A DNA stretch of 64,000 nt from positions 178,822 to 242,821 of the forward strand of contig RSEH01000014.1 of NCBI GenBank assembly GCA_006503475.1, given 5' to 3'. The notes below the pieces were generated by a model. That model was not told the DNA's origin and searched no databases. It saw only the letters and a list, made by a program, of their open reading frames with translations. The translations under genes were made by a program, and so were the position numbers. How positions within the stretch are numbered: position 1 is the stretch's first letter; the number at the start of each line of letters is the position of its first letter. Source of the stretch: Stentor roeselii (lineage: Eukaryota; Ciliophora; Heterotrichea; Heterotrichida; Stentoridae). This document shows positions 39,901 to 50,859 of this stretch, piece by piece.

Positions 39901-40371
39901 ATGGTCAAGGAAGGAAATATGAAAGAAGTCAAAACTTGAGTTTAGGTGAGTTTTCTCTACAACTTCGAGATTTTCCGTTGAATACCTCCAGAGAAGTGAC
40001 GGTCTTGATAAGGAGAAGTGCTTTATCAGCGAAACTATGGTGTTTGTCAAGCAGTCACTTGGGTAGTCTGAGAAAAATGAAGGCTCTTTGTTCAGACCTG
40101 ATGACAGGAAAAGCTGCGGAATACGGAATGATTCAGAAAAAGATTTTAAAAGACCTGATTGAATGACGTCCTCACTTGAAGAAATTAGGACGTCTATGGA
40201 ATCTGGGGAAATCAGCGCTAATTCGTCGAATGAATGAAGATTAAAGTGAAAATTCAGTCCAGGCAATTGGCTTACTAAGGTTTCCAGGGCTGAGAAGTAC
40301 TCAGAGTCGATACCTATCGAGTAGATTCGATATGACAATGCTGTGGTGATTAGACAAAGTAGAACTCCCAT
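37000..40371 (-). CDS. Receptor-like protein, ligand-binding ectodomain plus about nine membrane segments (array copy 3)
   Basis: The 1123-aa protein starts with a signal peptide (MGVLLCLITTALS). The second ectodomain unit carries YFAVEKINRDH, FIGGIGSSGLLS, FIRTVSPSSNF and IRLYGWTKIVAHY. The membrane region runs from about 742, and the tail begins LPENLLVSIKGRS. It is close to copy 1 throughout, including the CNTYCW loop. The first ectodomain half varies most between copies and the membrane core least, as expected if ligand choice diverged while signalling stayed fixed. It is the last gene of the compact core before the subtelomeric zone. Confidence 0.8.
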   Translation of the reverse strand: MGVLLCLITTALSYRIYSIGIDSEYFSALETLVSQLPGLNFHFNLHSFDELALISPDSIDVLISSSEDVIQSGLLKSFSESFRIPQLFLSSGLNKEPSFFSDYPSDCLTNTIVSLIKHFSLSRPSLLWRYSTENLEVVEKTHLNSSFDFFHISFLDHMTSNEISVTMSKMLKQQGIQNYFFLPDEDFCGSIFDGFQKSFLNVKGNVAVLFTSCIYQTNLEGSIILTYDSFEHIKDESEYKKSELKKFINILNDRDLTTEEISKRLAEVYDNDCRFSIVNIQDGSRLIIGKVENGKVTLNDTIKFLGNISDLSNYTVPRVTISANTGAFNPNGVEPAYANVGNQEGTYFAVEKINRDHSYFKSHKLVLYDKVDCGVSVFDYNFSKSCFFHHRPEMGISYIPTFFPVTLPLLKQLYSLNISIPFIGGIGSSGLLSIKSEYPYFIRTVSPSSNFASAWANLIRLYGWTKIVAHYTNDSFGTTAYKILNSSQEEFGFEFINEEKYRGVEYIFSYESIKPYYGFMKNTVSLGCNIIFLMMGDPTPYFWLEGFYDLGVRRGDFTFIFFTITGLTNFDAANANLMKRKELMHGTFVIYNGAWVGEYGAMVKQEYLKTRKDAWGRSYFIDAVYTAAETADFLMSQGRAYEDRDIFMQAARNIRFLGTTGMISFDPESNNRNMYYYNVFNFYEDSSGTWKDDAVALISPLGTVYYTVLQEPVWVNGELPKSMKENFSNCPFRKDQIQDSSSAVNIKIGVSVTLLVISTGLTIYALKKMRFRKIIMMQSKSYIVFEDYLTLGFIFVEVIQMISIGPSFASFNRFLSNVSEILSLNISKVTDFKDTTFWVIFFSIIFLSYAWILMLAVCYFRVLRFCPGMHRKLEEFRSYLVPIMTNYLFLPTIVSLISILMCDKATSDEYSDSYLNYDCNTYCWREDHIIYATLACLQIVIYVPIAILYRTIWQEENKVINVRTNSVYLILKNVSLVVLVIIGRILKNDHEIIHGSIFLGISACLFVLVLIIRNPYNYDRANLWSKAMIFCVVWNTSVCLISMFVIDQAFALVILQVIGWLFIASVAICFQSRLPENLLVSIKGRSIVDLFKFAFGIQSFHKSIYIVNEDEEVNLCEERSRLN

Positions 40372-42673
40372 TTATTTTCAAGTACTTAAGATAGTATTTT
40401 AATATATATTTGAGATAAAATATAAAATGAAGCAAAAAAAATAGCTCTTGATTCATACTTTGGCATTTTATACTAGTTTAATTTTAGGTTATTTATTGTT
40501 TATGGGAACATCTATACAAAAAAGGGCTCAACCAAGATAATATATCAAAAAACAGAAATTCATGTAAAACTAACCGACTATTCTTTAGGAAATTTAATTA
40601 TATAGTTTATAATCTCTAATTCGCTTATAATTGTTTTCAAAATAGTAGATATATCATCTCTATATATATTATACTTCGATTTCATTAATTATCTTTTCCT
40701 TGAACTAATTATGTAATTTATTTATGAGTTTATATAAAGTTTATTTCAACTAATTTTCAATCAAGTATCGGTTTTTCAAATGATTCTTAATATATCAAAA
40801 TGATACAGTTCTCAGATCAAGTATTTTGAAATTTCATTCTGAGGGTATATAAGTTTATTGTTTAATCTTAGATGAAAAATTATAGCTTCAAACAAAAACC
40901 ACTTATTTTATAATCAACTATGTCATTAAATTAAGCTTCAATTTTTAAGAAGATGCTTTACTTCGTTTAACAGGCCGGACTAAGAATGCTATCCTTTTTC
41001 ATGTATTAATCACAAATGGTAGAAAAAGTAATTTCCCATTAGGAAATTTTATTATATTCATTGCAGGACCAATGATCATGCATCTGCTAATGGTTTGCGT
41101 AGATGTCTTTCATGGTGCAAAGCCACTTCTATTAGCATTTCATCAACCCTCATCCATACTCGTAGAATCTAAACTCTCCTTCTAAATTCAGTAATCTTAA
41201 TAAATTTATAACTGATATGTTCTGGCTTATTAGACTTCCTTGATGCAAAGAATATATCAGAATTAATTTAGAGTAATAAGCTGAAAACCAAAGGAGGCCA
41301 AATTGGAAGTCATACAAGTTTTCAAAATTTAATTTCACTGTTAAATGACATTATATCCTAAGACTTTTAGATCTGAAAAACTGAGAAAGTTGGAAGAAGT
41401 AGAGAACTTGAAAGATTAAGTCTTCTAAATAGTTAGGATAAAAAAATAATGGGTGCAGAATCAAATGTTCATATAAACTAAAGAGTTTTAATGGGATAGT
41501 GAATTTTGCAGGTTTGTTTTCAAATTCCTAAATTATAATTCTTTGTAGAGCTTTCAACAATAAAATAAGAGCTGAAAGCAAATAAGTACTCTCGGATGGC
41601 TCGAAACATGAGTAAGTCTTGATAATTTAAGAAACTATCTTATTTAGTAAATTTTTGAAAATTTGATTCAAAATTTGCAAAATTTTTACAACACAATGTT
41701 GATATATTGAACAGATCTTTATCAACTGAGCCCTCTCAAAGAACCCAAATAGTTTTAAAGCAAACTTTTAAGTTTTTACCATTAGAAGAAATTTGGATTC
41801 CTTTTACAGCATACAGAGTCCAGAAGCTAAAGAAAACAAATTAAACTAATAATTTTTTTTATTATTATATGATTTGTTTATGTTATATATACACTCTCGA
41901 AATGATTAAATACTTTCCAATAATCAGACTCATATACCGTAATACTATCTTTTCAGGTTGTGGGTCATCCTACGAAGGCCAACTCTATTGATTAGTAATA
42001 TTCAAATTTAGCTCTTATATGATACTATTCATGAATTGTATTCTTGATCTTTTCACCTATTTTTGGAACAGATAAGAATAGCCTATTTCGAAATTCATCT
42101 ACTTAAAGAATAGTTACTTGTTAAATCGCGAAGTAATCGATTGTGAATACAAGTGAATTGTTGAAAAGCTGTTATTTTCCTCAAATAAACCCTTCCATGC
42201 CTCATGATAACCATTTTGTGGTTAACTGTAAAATTTTATTTAGATGCTACCAGTGTCTTAATTCTGAGTCCTCACTCAATCACTACATACAAATTTAATT
42301 TCTTAAGTAATTGTAAAATGACTAATAATTTGAAGAGACTTTATGCTCATACATATATATAAAAATACTTTTATAGCAATTTTAGTTACATCTTAAGATA
42401 ATTAAAGCTAGCTAACTACTTCTTTTCAAGAAATTCAACAATTTATGGTAATTTAATATATAGGATTATTTCTAAAGGTATCTGTATTTAAACTAGTAAT
42501 ATTGATTACAAGAATTATCTTATGTGTTAAAATCTTTTAAAACACACCCTTATGAGTCAAAGAGAAAAATACTTTGATAATTTGCTTCATCTCTCATATT
42601 TAGATACCTAAATTGTTAAGGCATATTTATACAGATAATAAAATATGATAGATAAATTTATAGTTATAATAAT
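40372..42673. other. AT-rich gene-poor region
   Basis: About 2.3 kb with stops in all frames and only chance ORFs (a 62-codon minus frame at 41150-41338 has no coding look). No tRNA, repeat array or mobile element was seen. The left end should hold the promoter of receptor copy 3. Slightly GC-richer islands near 40970 and 41060-41160 could be gene relics, but I cannot identify them. Confidence 0.4.
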
Positions 42674-43786
42674 ATGGTATCAGATGGAAGAATTCTTCTC
42701 TTTGTTGTCGGTATCTCAGCTTTTCGAGTTTACTGCGGTCCCAATAGTGATTTCAGACTATCTCCTGATGTAACTTATAACATCAGTATCGATTTCATCC
42801 CAGATCAATCCTTTTTCATTATTGGGCAAAAAGACAAAAATGCTTCAATGACATTCAATTCAGCATCAAGAACCTTATTGAAAGACTTCGAAATTTATTC
42901 ACTTTCTTCATATGAAAATCAGCTCCCTTACCTAATCTTTACCCCAAACTCATCGAAAACTGATTCTTACTATTTTACAGTTTGCAGCTTCGAGCCTCTA
43001 ATAATCCCTCCTACGTTCAATGAGCCTACTAAAATAAAAGAAGACGAAAATCGATGCACAGTCTATAATGAGGAGTACCAAGACGACTGCACTTGTCTTA
43101 AAGGGTATGTCGGAACAAAATGTGATTTAAAATATAAAAAATATCATCAATACGATAAAGATAAAACTACATCAAAGCCTTTTTCGCTTAAATATTTTAA
43201 AAAATCTCCGAAATTTGATGTTAACTTCACAGATTACTCTTGGTCAACTTTTATTTTTTATGGAAAAAATAAATTTCCTAGCTTTTTTGAATTTGATGGG
43301 TTTAAAGTTGCCAAATATTCTGGGGATTTTGAATACTTCAGCGTCTTTTGTGGTTCGGAAATTAAGTGTTATTTTGAAATTCGAGATAAAAATAAGAGTT
43401 ATAAAATACTGATAATTATACTTTGCTCTATATTCGGTCCTTTTATCTGTTTTATATGCTGTTGTAACCGATATCGGATAATAAATTGTATAAGAAAATG
43501 TCTTAATTGCTCTGAAAAACCTGATAAACTTCAAATTGGAGAAATTAATAACTTGGAAATGAATCTGGAGAATAAAAACGAAGAAATCATTAAATCAGAG
43601 ATAATCAATGAAAAAAAGAATATTTTTTTTGATTCTAATCCAGCTGACGATAAAAATAGAGAAAATATTGAAAAAGAGAATCGAAGATCATTAAATCAAT
43701 TTGAGGCTGGGACTTCGGATGAAGAAAATTTGAAAATATCGTGTGAAATCCACGAAGATCTAGAGGAAAAAAAGAATTTTAAATAA
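42674..43786 (+). CDS. Type I surface protein with an EGF-like segment
   Basis: The 370-aa protein has a signal peptide (ILLFVVGISAFRVYC region). The ectodomain is rich in Asn, Ser and Tyr and holds a Cys cluster around 128-151 (CTVYN...CTCLKGYVGTKCD) that resembles the second half of an EGF repeat. One membrane helix (about 246-263, ILIIILCSIFGPFICFICCC) is followed by a Cys/Arg patch and an acidic, Asn/Glu/Lys-rich cytoplasmic tail of about 100 residues. It is probably a cell-surface protein; function is unknown. Its plan (secreted start, single TM, charged tail) recalls the 1010-aa protein near the telomere. Codon use is more AT-rich than in the core. Confidence 0.7.
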   Translation: MVSDGRILLFVVGISAFRVYCGPNSDFRLSPDVTYNISIDFIPDQSFFIIGQKDKNASMTFNSASRTLLKDFEIYSLSSYENQLPYLIFTPNSSKTDSYYFTVCSFEPLIIPPTFNEPTKIKEDENRCTVYNEEYQDDCTCLKGYVGTKCDLKYKKYHQYDKDKTTSKPFSLKYFKKSPKFDVNFTDYSWSTFIFYGKNKFPSFFEFDGFKVAKYSGDFEYFSVFCGSEIKCYFEIRDKNKSYKILIIILCSIFGPFICFICCCNRYRIINCIRKCLNCSEKPDKLQIGEINNLEMNLENKNEEIIKSEIINEKKNIFFDSNPADDKNRENIEKENRRSLNQFEAGTSDEENLKISCEIHEDLEEKKNFK

Positions 43787-46700
43787 AAATTGAATTCAAA
43801 CTTCTTATTAGTGTAAAATTTAGTTAGAATTAAGACTGAAATATTATTTTGTTCTATTTTAGATTGTAAATATATTAATTTTTACATATGCTACTTTATT
43901 TAATTTAGATATCATAAAAAATAACAACATAGAATATACTCAAAGCAAAATAAATTATTAATCATCTATCATCGTTTCATTGATCAATCGAATATTATCG
44001 GTACTTCATTCCTTATTATTACATATTTTCTTATAGAGTTATGTTTTGTACCACATTTGCATTATCACTAAACCTAATTTTATTTATAGGATTACTACCT
44101 AATATACTGTATATATTTATCGAAGTTTAATTTAATTTTCTAGAGTAACATATCAATAATTAAAATTCCTCTATTTTTATATAAGTTTTTTATGCCTCAA
44201 ATTATGAATTATTAATCGCATTTGTACTTTGAATCTAATTTTCATAAATTAATCTCATATAATTTATTAAAAAATGCCGATAAAACTTAAATTTCCTTCT
44301 GTAAGTTCACAATCAAAAATAAAACTATGGGAAATTTAAATATTCTTCAAATAAACTCTGAATTTTATATGTTAATGAAATATAATCATTAAACATATGA
44401 AAGAATTTGGAATAGAAAAATTATCTAAAATATATAAAACTTATCACTTTAAATAATCTTTTTTATAAGTAGAATATAATAAATAACTAAGCAACTATGC
44501 GATTTAAGTAGTTTTTGTATCTCATAGGATTACTTTAATAATTTCAATTGTCGAATATTTATATGTATATGATGAAAATCCAAAACATAATAGTTATTTG
44601 TAAGAACTGAAATACCATACTTTAAAAAATTGATATAATATATATATTCTTACTCATATTTATTTTTTGTATAAACCTTAATTTTTTAACTAATATCCAT
44701 TTACAATATATAGCTATAATTTTAGCGCATATCATCTACTAAGTCAGCAGAATATTAGATTGAATGAGGATATTTTTATCAAATAAATAAAGTCTTTTGT
44801 TTGAATAAGAGTATATTATAATCATTTAATTTTTTATTTTAAGGAGACTTATGCCAATTTTATGAAAATAGAAATTCATAATTTCTCCATATTTTCAGCG
44901 CCCTAATGGCCAAATTTAATATCAATTATATGAGGATTAATTTCACTTTATGTTTCATGATTAATAAAAGTCATTTCTATCCAAAGATGAAACCAGCATA
45001 TTTATTTATTTTATTATTTTTGTATCTTTAAAAGATTAAATTCTTCTTAGATATCCTTAATTACATGGAAAATTTAAACTTTTGCACATGAGAAGAAGGA
45101 CCCTATTTGGAGATGTGGCCATCCTCAAGAGAAAATCATCAGAATTACTTTAATTCCCACAGCAAGCACGCCTGTTAGCCTATTAAATAACAGCATATTT
45201 GAGCTTAGTACTGGAACTAACGGATTTGTTATCTTTGATATCAGAAACAAAATCAAGAGTTACCGCAGAGCATCAGGTCTCAATTTACTGATGCTATAAG
45301 TAAATGATTTTTTTCAGAACTCATCCGAAATAAATCTAGATTATTGCTCACTTAGAACAAATAGTATACATAATCAACAAATTCACAACGATTTTTAATT
45401 TTTAAACTTCTGTAAGTCTGCAGCCTTCGATTACTGCATATTAGGAGATGTAGCTGTGGTTTTATCTTTCTAAACAACTACAAGTCTTATAATTCTTTTT
45501 GTGCGGATTTCAAAAGTGATATTGAAAATAATTGAAGTTATCTGGATTGCAAACAAACTGGAGTATAACCGAGGTACTGCATACTCAACCGATATTAAGC
45601 GATTCTCGAAACAAATTTAATGAATATAAACCTTTAAACTAGATCATTTATATTTTCCCATGTCAGCGCCACTTACATATAGAATAAAAGTAAACAATCG
45701 TCTTTGCGGAGTATGCCATTTTCATAGATTATTCTAATATGGGTTCAATACTACCAATAAAGTTGAGCATATGAAAAGTTTGATTGATGAAAGTATTAAT
45801 CTTTGATATCGATTTCAAAAACAAAGATATTGTGAGCTAAACAAAAATTTATGTGTAGATCTGGTCTCTAAAATTAACTTTCTCTAATAGTTGTATGGAT
45901 TATATTTTATATGAATTTTTCTACATTTAATTTTTATTCAAGTAAATAGATGCAGCCAAAATATCAACAAAGCTTAGGCTTTACAATTATTGATTGCAGC
46001 TTTAATTCTCTTTGATCAGGAAGAGTTTGATTCTAAAAATATGTAAAGTTTAAGCCCCATTATATTTAGCCTTAGGTAATAAACTGAAAATTATGAAATC
46101 ATAAAATTATCAAAAGATAGAGAAAAAAAATGATAATTTCAGTTTTTCAATTTCAAAAGTTTTCTTAATAAATACTTATATTTAATCCATATGCTACCTT
46201 CTCCTCATTAACCCTTTTCATATTCACTTAAACTAAAAAAAACTAAAAAATTTGGGTAACGATATGCTACAAACTTGAGGTTGAGTTTATGTTTTAGTAT
46301 ATACCTGAATTAGGGAGAATCAAATTTTCACATGAAAAATAATAATCCTTAAAGCTTTGTTATCAAGTCTAATGTTTATTGTGCTTTAGTTAATTATAAT
46401 CTTATGGACTGAGATTCAAATTAATTGAAAAGTAAGTGCAATATAATCTCATAGACATAAATTCCAATTATTATCCATGGTCCAATGAGTTTTTACTTAT
46501 ATTTTGTGAAATACCTGCAAAACTTATCTCACACTATCTGGAACCTGTCAAATCCTTCACCGATTTTTTCAGTGAAAGTCGTTGAAATGGGCTCTCAAGC
46601 CTGAAAGTCCATCGATTCTTTAGGAATATCAATCGACTTGGTTATTCAAGGCGCAGCCATAATACTCAGTTCTTTTTAGCGATCTTAACAGGTTTCCAAT

Positions 46701-47330
46701 TATCAATACAAAAGATTCGAGAAACTGCTTTAAAGGAGATAGAATCAAGTGTGAAATTTTAGATTCACTGATATTTCAAGTATATATTGAACGTAATTAA
46801 GTGTTTCTTGAAGGATGAGGCTTCGTTGAATACGGTTGGAGAAGTGATTTAGTTAGTTATTCGTTTGTATTAAAGATATGATGCTTCAATCAGGTCGCTA
46901 GGCGGCTTGTGCGACTAATAATGTTCCAAAATGTCCTGAGTTGAATTAGCCTGAGGCTGATCGATTTTTGATAGTGAAAGTTATAGTTTTGTGAATCTAT
47001 CTTCAATCAGTACTCTTTAAAGGCAAAATACTACTTAAATAATGTCTAATTGGCTTGCAGTTGCTTATATTTTTTAAGGGATCCAAATCCCAGATGATCG
47101 AAAGGTTTCTAACCTTACTAATGTCTAAAATTCGAGTAGCCCATATCCCCTAAATAAAACTTTGATAAATATATAAATTCATCTATGAGTTTTATCAAAA
47201 AAACATAACAAAATAGCTATTTTGCATCATTCTAAACAAATTGCTATAACCATCAGTCACAATATCTAATAATGCAAAAATGTAACACTGAATTTTTCTC
47301 ATAAAAAAATAAGGACCATTATCAAAATAA
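43787..47330. other. AT-rich gene desert with possible relic islands
   Basis: About 3.5 kb without a supportable gene. Composition is not uniform: islands near 45095-45300, 45420-45600, 45660-45760 and 46540-46960 are GC-richer. One frame at 45153-45299 is open for about 48 codons. A motif reading roughly FVIFDIRNK there is echoed near 45805 (LIFDIDFKNKD), as a decayed repeat protein might leave. No RNA gene was found. Confidence 0.35.
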
Positions 47331-48541
47331 ATGGCAAAACTGCACCCCGTGCTCATACTAATCCTGGGATTATTTTTATTAATCCTGCAGTACAACAGAA
47401 CTATCATTTTAAACCTTCTCTACACAGATAATTCATCATTAAGAGTCTTCGTGATCGGTGATTTCGGGGAATTACACCCAAAATGGAATTTTCCAGTACT
47501 TCCAGTGAAACAAGTAGCAGAAGCAATGAACCAAGTTTCATCCCAGACGCCAGCATCGATGATATTAACAGTGGGGACAATTTCTACTCAACAAACATTA
47601 GAGATTTTTTTCAGTCAATCCAAAAAGTGTTTTCCGAGATCTTCACAGGGACTTACATAAAAAACATTCAATGGTACTTGGCTTACGGCAACCACGACTA
47701 CTACTACAGCAGGACATACGGCGAGTTACTTGAAGAGTTCTATGAAAACGTTCAAATGCCTTCAGGTGCTTGGAACCTGACCCTGCCAATGAAAGACTTT
47801 TACGTTGACTTCTCATTTTTGCCTTGCGACTTGATCTGTCATGGAAACTTAACAAACCGAAACACTCAACGACAGTGCAATTTTATGAATTCGCGAAGTG
47901 GACATTCAAGGATATTTCTATGGCTGGAAAATCATCTGGAGGATTTGAGAGGCTTAAATGGAACTATCTGGACAATTATTGTGATCCATTACCCGATCTT
48001 CTCAGTTTCTGTCACTGGGATGGATGCTGAAAATCTAAAAGTTTATCTTTTGCCTATTTTAAGGAAGTACAAAGTTGACCTCGTACTTTCTGGACATAAC
48101 CACAACATGCAGTACTTTTTCAGTGACCCTTCCAGATTCAGTGAGTATAAACAGCAACAACTTATTAAAAAGTGTTTGAAAGAAACTGATATCATTTGCA
48201 ATGGTAAAAAGATTCACTGTTATTTCAATAATGTTACTTGTCCTGATAATTCACTTTCTTGTGCTAACAAAATTTCAGTTAATGACCTGAACCCCAATGA
48301 AACTGGGTATTTGACTTCGCATAAATTTAAGAAAGGTGACGGATTGCATCAGGTTATTCAGGGGGCTGGAGGAGCTGATTTAAACCCCATTTGTCCTGGA
48401 ATTGTTTCTCCGATGGCTGAGTACTTGTTTGGCAAGTCAGTGCATGGATTTTCTGAACTCTTATTTTCACGGGAATCACTGAGAATTAGGTACTTATTGA
48501 CAGATACTTCTACAGCTTTTGAGTCAATAATAGAGGTTTAA
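47331..48541 (+). CDS. Purple-acid-phosphatase-like metallophosphatase with an apparent -1 frameshift
   Basis: The gene starts at ATG 47331 with a signal or anchor segment (VLILILGLFLLILQY) and contains all metal-binding motifs of the ACP5/TRAP branch: VIGDFG, VGDNFYS, YGNHDYYY, VIHYPIF and SGHNHNMQYF. The frame changes inside VG/DNFYS at the four-G run 47573-47576: upstream of it the 47331 frame is coding, downstream the frame one base back. One extra G would join them into about 403 residues. It should hydrolyse phosphate monoesters outside the cell or in vesicles. The break may be an assembly error or a real lesion. The frame from 47483 alone would lack the first metal motif. Confidence 0.8.
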
Positions 48542-50859
48542 TACCATTAATCTTATAGTTTTATCAAATTAAGAATATTTTTATATAACTTTTCACTTTT
48601 TACCTAATTTAAGTCTTGATTTAGCATATTTTTGAAATTCTTTATCACATCTTATTCATTCTTAAATATTTCTAATTTGGCTTTCGATTCTTTTGAAGAT
48701 CATGAAAGTTTAAATAGTGGAAGAAATGATGAAATTGTTTTAGAAATTTTAAAGTAGTTGGAAATGTTGGGCCACAAAAGCTGATTCAGTAAAAATCTGA
48801 TGAGAGTAAACGTTTAAAATACGAATTAAACAAACGAAGATAATCGATTAGTGTTAGAAATTCATTAAATGTTAAAAGAACTGATTAAACAAATGAATAT
48901 GGGTGAAAAGTAAATTAAATTATATTATAAGAAATAATTACTGAAGTTCGGAATAATTCAAATTTATCAATATTTTAAGGATAATGATTTAATACTTTCA
49001 ATAAGAATCACTTGCAAACAAGTATTTGATTGAGTTTTTTTAGAGATTTTTCTTGATCTAAGACTTAGTAACTCAGCCTGAAGTTCTAATCTGCACATCA
49101 ACAAAGCATAATCAAAACTGGGGTTTTTAAAAGACCAGTGTTTCTCTAATCTTCATTTGAAAGTGAATCCTTTGCAAAATTTTTTTAAATTAAACACAAA
49201 ATTTGCGTATTTTATTCCTCGAAGTAGAAATTAAAATCTGATAATCTTAAAAAAGGATTCTCAATAGTCTTCTAGCATTGATAAGAGCAGGCTTGCATAT
49301 AAATTATCTAAATCATTATTAAGTATATATTTGCAGTGATTTTTACTTATCATTATTTTTTTTTAATAGAGAGCTATCCAAATTATATACAATTTTTATT
49401 TTTCTAAACAAAGGCCATTAAGCTTATTTAAATATATAAGAACCTTAAATAATATTATTAGCTTTAAAGTTTTGCAGAATATAATAGCTTGAAATTCTTA
49501 TGAAAAGTTTTAATTAATTTTAACTAATAGTGTAAGTAACTTTTTAGCGTTTAATTTTTATAAAATTTCTTTTATTATATCTTATTTGTATTTCTACTAT
49601 GAAAAAGGAAAGTCTTTAATTATATTTACGATTATAGCATTTTTTATTTTCAAATTTTCTTGGTTTTAGCTAATAAATTTTTTTTTAATTTATAATTACT
49701 TAGGAATGAACAGTCAAATTCAGAGTTCCTGACTTAGAATATAATTATAATCCTCTTATTGATTTTTTTTCATTAATCTTATGATAAATTTGATTCTTGA
49801 TACTTATTTATATCTTACAAGTCGTTTATTAATGATTCAAAGTGATCCTTAAGAAATAATAAAAAGAAAGCAATATCAGATACTAAATTATTAGGCATAT
49901 TAGATGTGGTTGTGACTTTTCGAATTGAAAATATAATCACCTTATTATTGATTAAATTTGATGAAACTGGCAAAGAATGTCAGAAGAATAGGCCTCTTTG
50001 AAAGATCTAATGCTCTATTTATGTAATCGAAAAATTCTCTATCGTAAAAGTATCTTTTATTTTATTTGAATCTAATAACCACATATAAATTCTTTTTATC
50101 AAGTAATTGAATTGAACTTATATACATCTCATAGTTATTAATTATTTTTTTGATAGATTTGTTGGTTGTAGTATAAGTTTATAAATTCCTTTATTTGTCA
50201 TGAAAAGTTTAAAGTAAGTGGAAAACCTTGAACACATAACATACTAAAATTCACGTATATCAAAATCAGGGATTTTCATCTGAGCCCTGCTGAAAGTTAA
50301 AGAGAATGATCCTAACCCCGGATGTCAAAAGATCAAAAAAATTCAAAATATTCAAAATATTCAAAAAATCAGTAAAATTTCTATAATTTTTCGATATCGG
50401 TAAACTTCTCACTTTGAAGACCTTGCACAACAACACCCATTTAGTAATAAAAGAACTTAAGAAATGACAGAAAGTAAAATAATAGAAAATCCTCTGATTT
50501 TATTAAGTTCACACAAATCCTTAAGTTAGATTTAAAACTTTACCGCGCTTTCACTGATAAAAAGAATCGAGATTTATGCTGTAGGACCAACTGAATGCTT
50601 CGATGTATGCTTTCATAATTCTCCAGAATCTTTGACCTCAGTTATTCAAAACAAAATATCAGTAATGCTATAGTGCTAAATCCTAATAAATCAAATTGAA
50701 GAGCTTGTGTATCGCTGCTTTGGACCAAAAAAGTGCCTCGGTCTTTAATTCATAATGATTTGGTTTTCCTTGATATTTTTCCTCAAATTTATAAGCTCAA
50801 CTCAAAACATTTTCTAGCACATTCATCATTCCTATCTGCAACCTTAATGTCTAAACTAA
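48542..50859. other. AT-rich gene desert
   Basis: About 2.3 kb with no supportable gene. A small triple repeat of ATTCAAAAT lies at about 50341-50366. A GC-richer island at 50545-50790 includes an open stretch of about 45 codons whose IYAVGP faintly recalls the receptor N-termini (IYFIGP), but the match is too short to call. Confidence 0.35.

Noticed and set aside
28600-40371. Bacterial transfer of the binding-protein-like genes
   Set aside because: Signal peptides, fused membrane cores and base composition fit the host; the fold is common in eukaryotic receptors.
41150-41338. 62-codon minus ORF in the gene-poor zone
   Set aside because: Isolated, AT-rich and low in complexity, with no domain or neighbour support.
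47573-47576. Programmed -1 ribosomal frameshift
   Set aside because: No slippery heptamer or downstream structure is evident, and a second gene has the same single-base problem at a G/C run, so an indel is simpler.
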